A stretch of 9,181 nucleotides of DNA. Origin: Verrucomicrobiota bacterium. GTDB lineage: Bacteria; Verrucomicrobiota; Verrucomicrobiia; Opitutales; Seribacteraceae. The stretch spans positions 1 through 9,181 of the forward strand of contig JAURNO010000261.1 in assembly GCA_030830145.1 (NCBI GenBank), read 5' to 3'. Within the stretch, counting starts at the first letter, position 1; each line of letters begins with the position of its first letter. Made by a program: the position numbers and the translations under genes. Below the pieces are notes generated by a model. The model ran no database searches. It was not told the origin of the DNA and saw only the letters and a program-made list of their open reading frames with translations. Shown one piece after another: positions 7,090-9,181 of the stretch.

Positions 7090-8597
7090 TATACGGAAAG
7101 TAATTTTGCACTAAGCAATTCGCCCGCCACCAACCGATCGTCAAATGGAATGGCGGTGTACTGAACCTCCTGAAAAGTCTCGTGACCTTTCCCGGCTATT
7201 AAAACGGTATCTTTCTCTTTGGCTGCATCCAAGGCGAGACTGATCGCCCTTCTCCTATCTTCGACAAAGGAAACCTTCGCACCTTTGGCCAACCCTTTGC
7301 GCATGTCCTTGAAGATGTTCCCCTGAGATTCCGTTCGGGGGTTGTCGGCCGTAGCCCAAACTCGATCCGCCCCGGCGCAGGCGACCCGGGTCATCTCAAG
7401 GCGTTTTCCTTTGTCCCTGTCTCCACCACATCCAAATACCAGGTGCAAGTTCCCTTCAGTGCATTCTTTGAGCATCCCCAAGGCGTTGCGCAATGCGTCG
7501 GGAGTATGAGCATAGTCAACCACGACTTTGTAGCTTTGCCCTTTTTCCACGGATTCCATTCGTCCGTCCACCCCTTCGAAAGCCCCGACTTTTCGAACTG
7601 CATCGCTCACCGAGTGTCCCAAGGCATGGAGGATGGCAAAAGATGAAAGAACGTTCATCACGTTGTACCTACCAATCAACGGACTCGTCACCATCATTGT
7701 TCCAAATGGTCCTTCGAGCAGGAACTCGGATCCGTTCGATTGAAGATTCAGGTTTCTTGCCCGGAAAATATTGTTTTCTTCCAACCCGAATGACAAAACT
7801 TGGACGTGAGGTGGAAGTTCTTCAATCAAGCGTCTCCCATAAGGACAGTCTCCGTTGATGACGGCCACTTTGGGCAAACTTCCGTTGTCTCCATTGAATA
7901 TCTTTCTTTTTTCACGAAAATAGCTCTCCATGTTCTCATGATAATCCAAATGGTCACGGGTGAGGTTAAGGAAAACCGCAACCTCGAGTTGAAGAGAGGC
8001 AACCCGCGACTGATGGATCCCGTGAGAACTCACCTCCATGACCGCTTCCGAACAACCCGCGACGAGCATACTTCTCAACAAGGCATATAAATCAGCGGAT
8101 TCAGGGGTGGTCTTGAAGGAGGGAACTTCACGGTCACCCAAATGATAACGAACCGTACCGATCAAACCGACGGGTTTCCCAGGTCTTTCCAACAGGTGAC
8201 GCACAAGAGAGCTGACGGTTGTCTTCCCATTCGTTCCAGTCACCCCGACAACACGCAAAGAAGAATCAGGCGCTCCATGATATCGTTTGGCGAATTGAGC
8301 CAATGCCAACCTTGAATCGTCGACTTTCACGCTCGTGACACCAAGTGGCAAATCAAGTTGCTCGGATTCGCTTACGATCACTTTTGCCCCGCGATCAATG
8401 GCTTCTTGCAAATGGTCGTTCCCATCGGTTCGAAGACCAGGCAAGGCAAAGAATGCGGAATTGGGTGTGACTCTCCGACTATCCGTAACCAATCCGCTTA
8501 CTTTTGCATGTCCGTCCCCTTGAACGTTCGCTGACTCCCTTTCCATCAAGTCTCTTAATTTGATCGTACCGAGGAGTCTTTCATGGATGCGCTCCAT
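7089..8597 (-). CDS. murE: MurE, UDP-MurNAc-dipeptide:meso-diaminopimelate ligase
   Basis: Cytoplasmic ATP-dependent ligase adding the third stem-peptide residue to UDP-MurNAc-L-Ala-D-Glu. From the chosen start it has 502 residues, a normal length. Motifs are DSRRVTPNSAFFAL (39-52), the P-loop GTNGKTTVS (121-129), TTPES (163-167), EVSSHG (188-193), DHLDYH (215-220) and Lys230 at the carbamylated-lysine position. DYAHTPDAL (361-369), GCGGDRD (389-395), DNPR (418-421) and GKGHE (469-473) follow. DNPR is the signature of meso-DAP-specific enzymes, so the wall is predicted to be DAP-type. Start choice: the frame is open further upstream with ATG at 8627 and TTG at 8639, but only the ATG at 8597 has a good ribosome site (AAGGA, four bases between), and the extra 10-14 residues are polar and Lys-rich. 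The TAG stop shares its G with the GTG of murF. Confidence 0.95.
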   Translation of the reverse strand: MERIHERLLGTIKLRDLMERESANVQGDGHAKVSGLVTDSRRVTPNSAFFALPGLRTDGNDHLQEAIDRGAKVIVSESEQLDLPLGVTSVKVDDSRLALAQFAKRYHGAPDSSLRVVGVTGTNGKTTVSSLVRHLLERPGKPVGLIGTVRYHLGDREVPSFKTTPESADLYALLRSMLVAGCSEAVMEVSSHGIHQSRVASLQLEVAVFLNLTRDHLDYHENMESYFREKRKIFNGDNGSLPKVAVINGDCPYGRRLIEELPPHVQVLSFGLEENNIFRARNLNLQSNGSEFLLEGPFGTMMVTSPLIGRYNVMNVLSSFAILHALGHSVSDAVRKVGAFEGVDGRMESVEKGQSYKVVVDYAHTPDALRNALGMLKECTEGNLHLVFGCGGDRDKGKRLEMTRVACAGADRVWATADNPRTESQGNIFKDMRKGLAKGAKVSFVEDRRRAISLALDAAKEKDTVLIAGKGHETFQEVQYTAIPFDDRLVAGELLSAKLLSV

Positions 8598-8601
8598 GCT
8601 T

Positions 8602-8606
8602 TCCTT
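8602..8606 (-). promoter_or_regulatory. Ribosome binding site deciding the murE start
   Basis: AAGGA read on the minus strand, four bases before the ATG at 8597. Neither upstream alternative (ATG 8627, TTG 8639) has a comparable purine-rich site, so this favours the shorter murE product. Confidence 0.6.
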
Positions 8607-8643
8607 ATTTTGTTTTTTGGTCTTCATGTTAGTAGGCAAATTT

Positions 8644-9181
8644 TCACAGTGCGGAACGACTAGGCCCGTTTCCTCGAGCTAAGGTTTCTCCCTCTTTTGG
8701 TTTTGGCTTCATCCCGAGGTAAGCGATTATACCCTTGGCCACCCGCTTAAAAGAGGGAGCTGCGACCACTCCACCATAACCCGAAAGTCCGGCCTTCATC
8801 TTTGGTTCGTCCACAACAACCGTGATCACGACCTTGGGATCTTCCGCTGGAAAATAACCAACGAATGATGCCACGTGATGACGGTTCGAATACTGTCCCT
8901 CGATTAGTTTTTTCGTCGTTCCCGTTTTGCCGGCCACGTCAAAACCTTCGATTCGGGCCTGCTTAGCCGTTCCTTCCGCCGACACGACACTCACCAACAT
9001 CTTGGTAACGGATTCCGTCACTGAAGAACTCACAACCCTTCGGACGGGTTTGGGATTGAAGGAGACCACGGTCTTTCCTTGATCATCGAAAATCCGATGA
9101 ATGAATTGAGGCTTCATCAAGATGCCCCCGTTTGCAACCGCACCCATCGAGGAGTGAACTTGCATGGCGGTGGAACTAACT
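8644..9181 (-). CDS. ftsI: FtsI (PBP3), septal transpeptidase, C-terminal part only
   Basis: C-terminal part of a class B penicillin-binding protein, which cross-links septal peptidoglycan in the periplasm and pairs with FtsW. The frame is open through the right edge, so 178 residues are visible and the ATG at 9165 is an internal Met. Visible features are STAMQVHSSMGAVANGG, matching the conserved helix before the third motif, then the KTGT active-site motif (8917-8928) in DVAGKTGTTKK. The strand VASFVGYFPAEDPKVVITVV and the end block YGGVVAAPSFKRVA, followed by the YLGMKPKP tail, complete the fold. The catalytic SxxK and SxN motifs lie outside the window. No PASTA domain follows, and the protein ends in a short Lys/Pro/Gly-rich tail. 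FtsI is preferred over a sporulation or elongation PBP because it sits directly before murE. About 46 noncoding bases separate it from the chosen murE start. Confidence 0.93.
   Translation of the reverse strand, partial: VSSTAMQVHSSMGAVANGGILMKPQFIHRIFDDQGKTVVSFNPKPVRRVVSSSVTESVTKMLVSVVSAEGTAKQARIEGFDVAGKTGTTKKLIEGQYSNRHHVASFVGYFPAEDPKVVITVVVDEPKMKAGLSGYGGVVAAPSFKRVAKGIIAYLGMKPKPKEGETLARGNGPSRSAL

Noticed and set aside
8598..8643. Possible promoter or terminator in the ftsI-murE gap
   Set aside because: The stretch shows no convincing -35/-10 pair and no stem with a T-run; it is too short and featureless to call.

Overview
This window is an almost fully coding piece of a bacterial division and cell wall (dcw) cluster. 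Every gene I can support lies on the minus strand, so it reads right to left: 3' part of ftsI (penicillin-binding protein 3), murE, murF, mraY, murD, a gene for a protein with three LysM domains, ftsW, and the 5' nine-tenths of murG. I see no mobile elements, RNA genes, CRISPR arrays or convincing terminators. The longest noncoding stretches are about 46 bases (ftsI-murE), 39 bases (lysM-ftsW) and 25 bases (murD-lysM). The remaining junctions overlap or nearly touch, which points to one polycistronic transcript started to the right of the window.

The genes cover consecutive steps of peptidoglycan precursor synthesis and its use at the septum. MurD adds D-Glu. MurE adds the third residue, meso-diaminopimelate as judged by its DNPR motif. 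MurF adds D-Ala-D-Ala. MraY moves the pentapeptide sugar onto undecaprenyl phosphate (lipid I), and MurG adds GlcNAc (lipid II). FtsW polymerises the glycan at the division site and FtsI cross-links it. The LysM protein is the one product here that is not a standard dcw enzyme. It has an N-terminal membrane segment or lipoprotein signal, a long Pro-rich spacer and three LysM repeats, so it probably binds peptidoglycan outside the cytoplasmic membrane.

The sequence suggests a Gram-negative, meso-DAP bacterium with about 50% G+C. The MraY resembles proteobacterial MraY in its C-terminal half. A LysM-protein gene between murD and ftsW fits what I recall of the Verrucomicrobiota (Opitutae / Puniceicoccales-like), but this placement is inference and not proven by the sequence.

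No undescribed system is evident. The points most worth a second look are the LysM gene itself, a run of nine C in that gene just after its membrane segment, acceptor-side substitutions in MurG, and uncertain starts for ftsW and murE.
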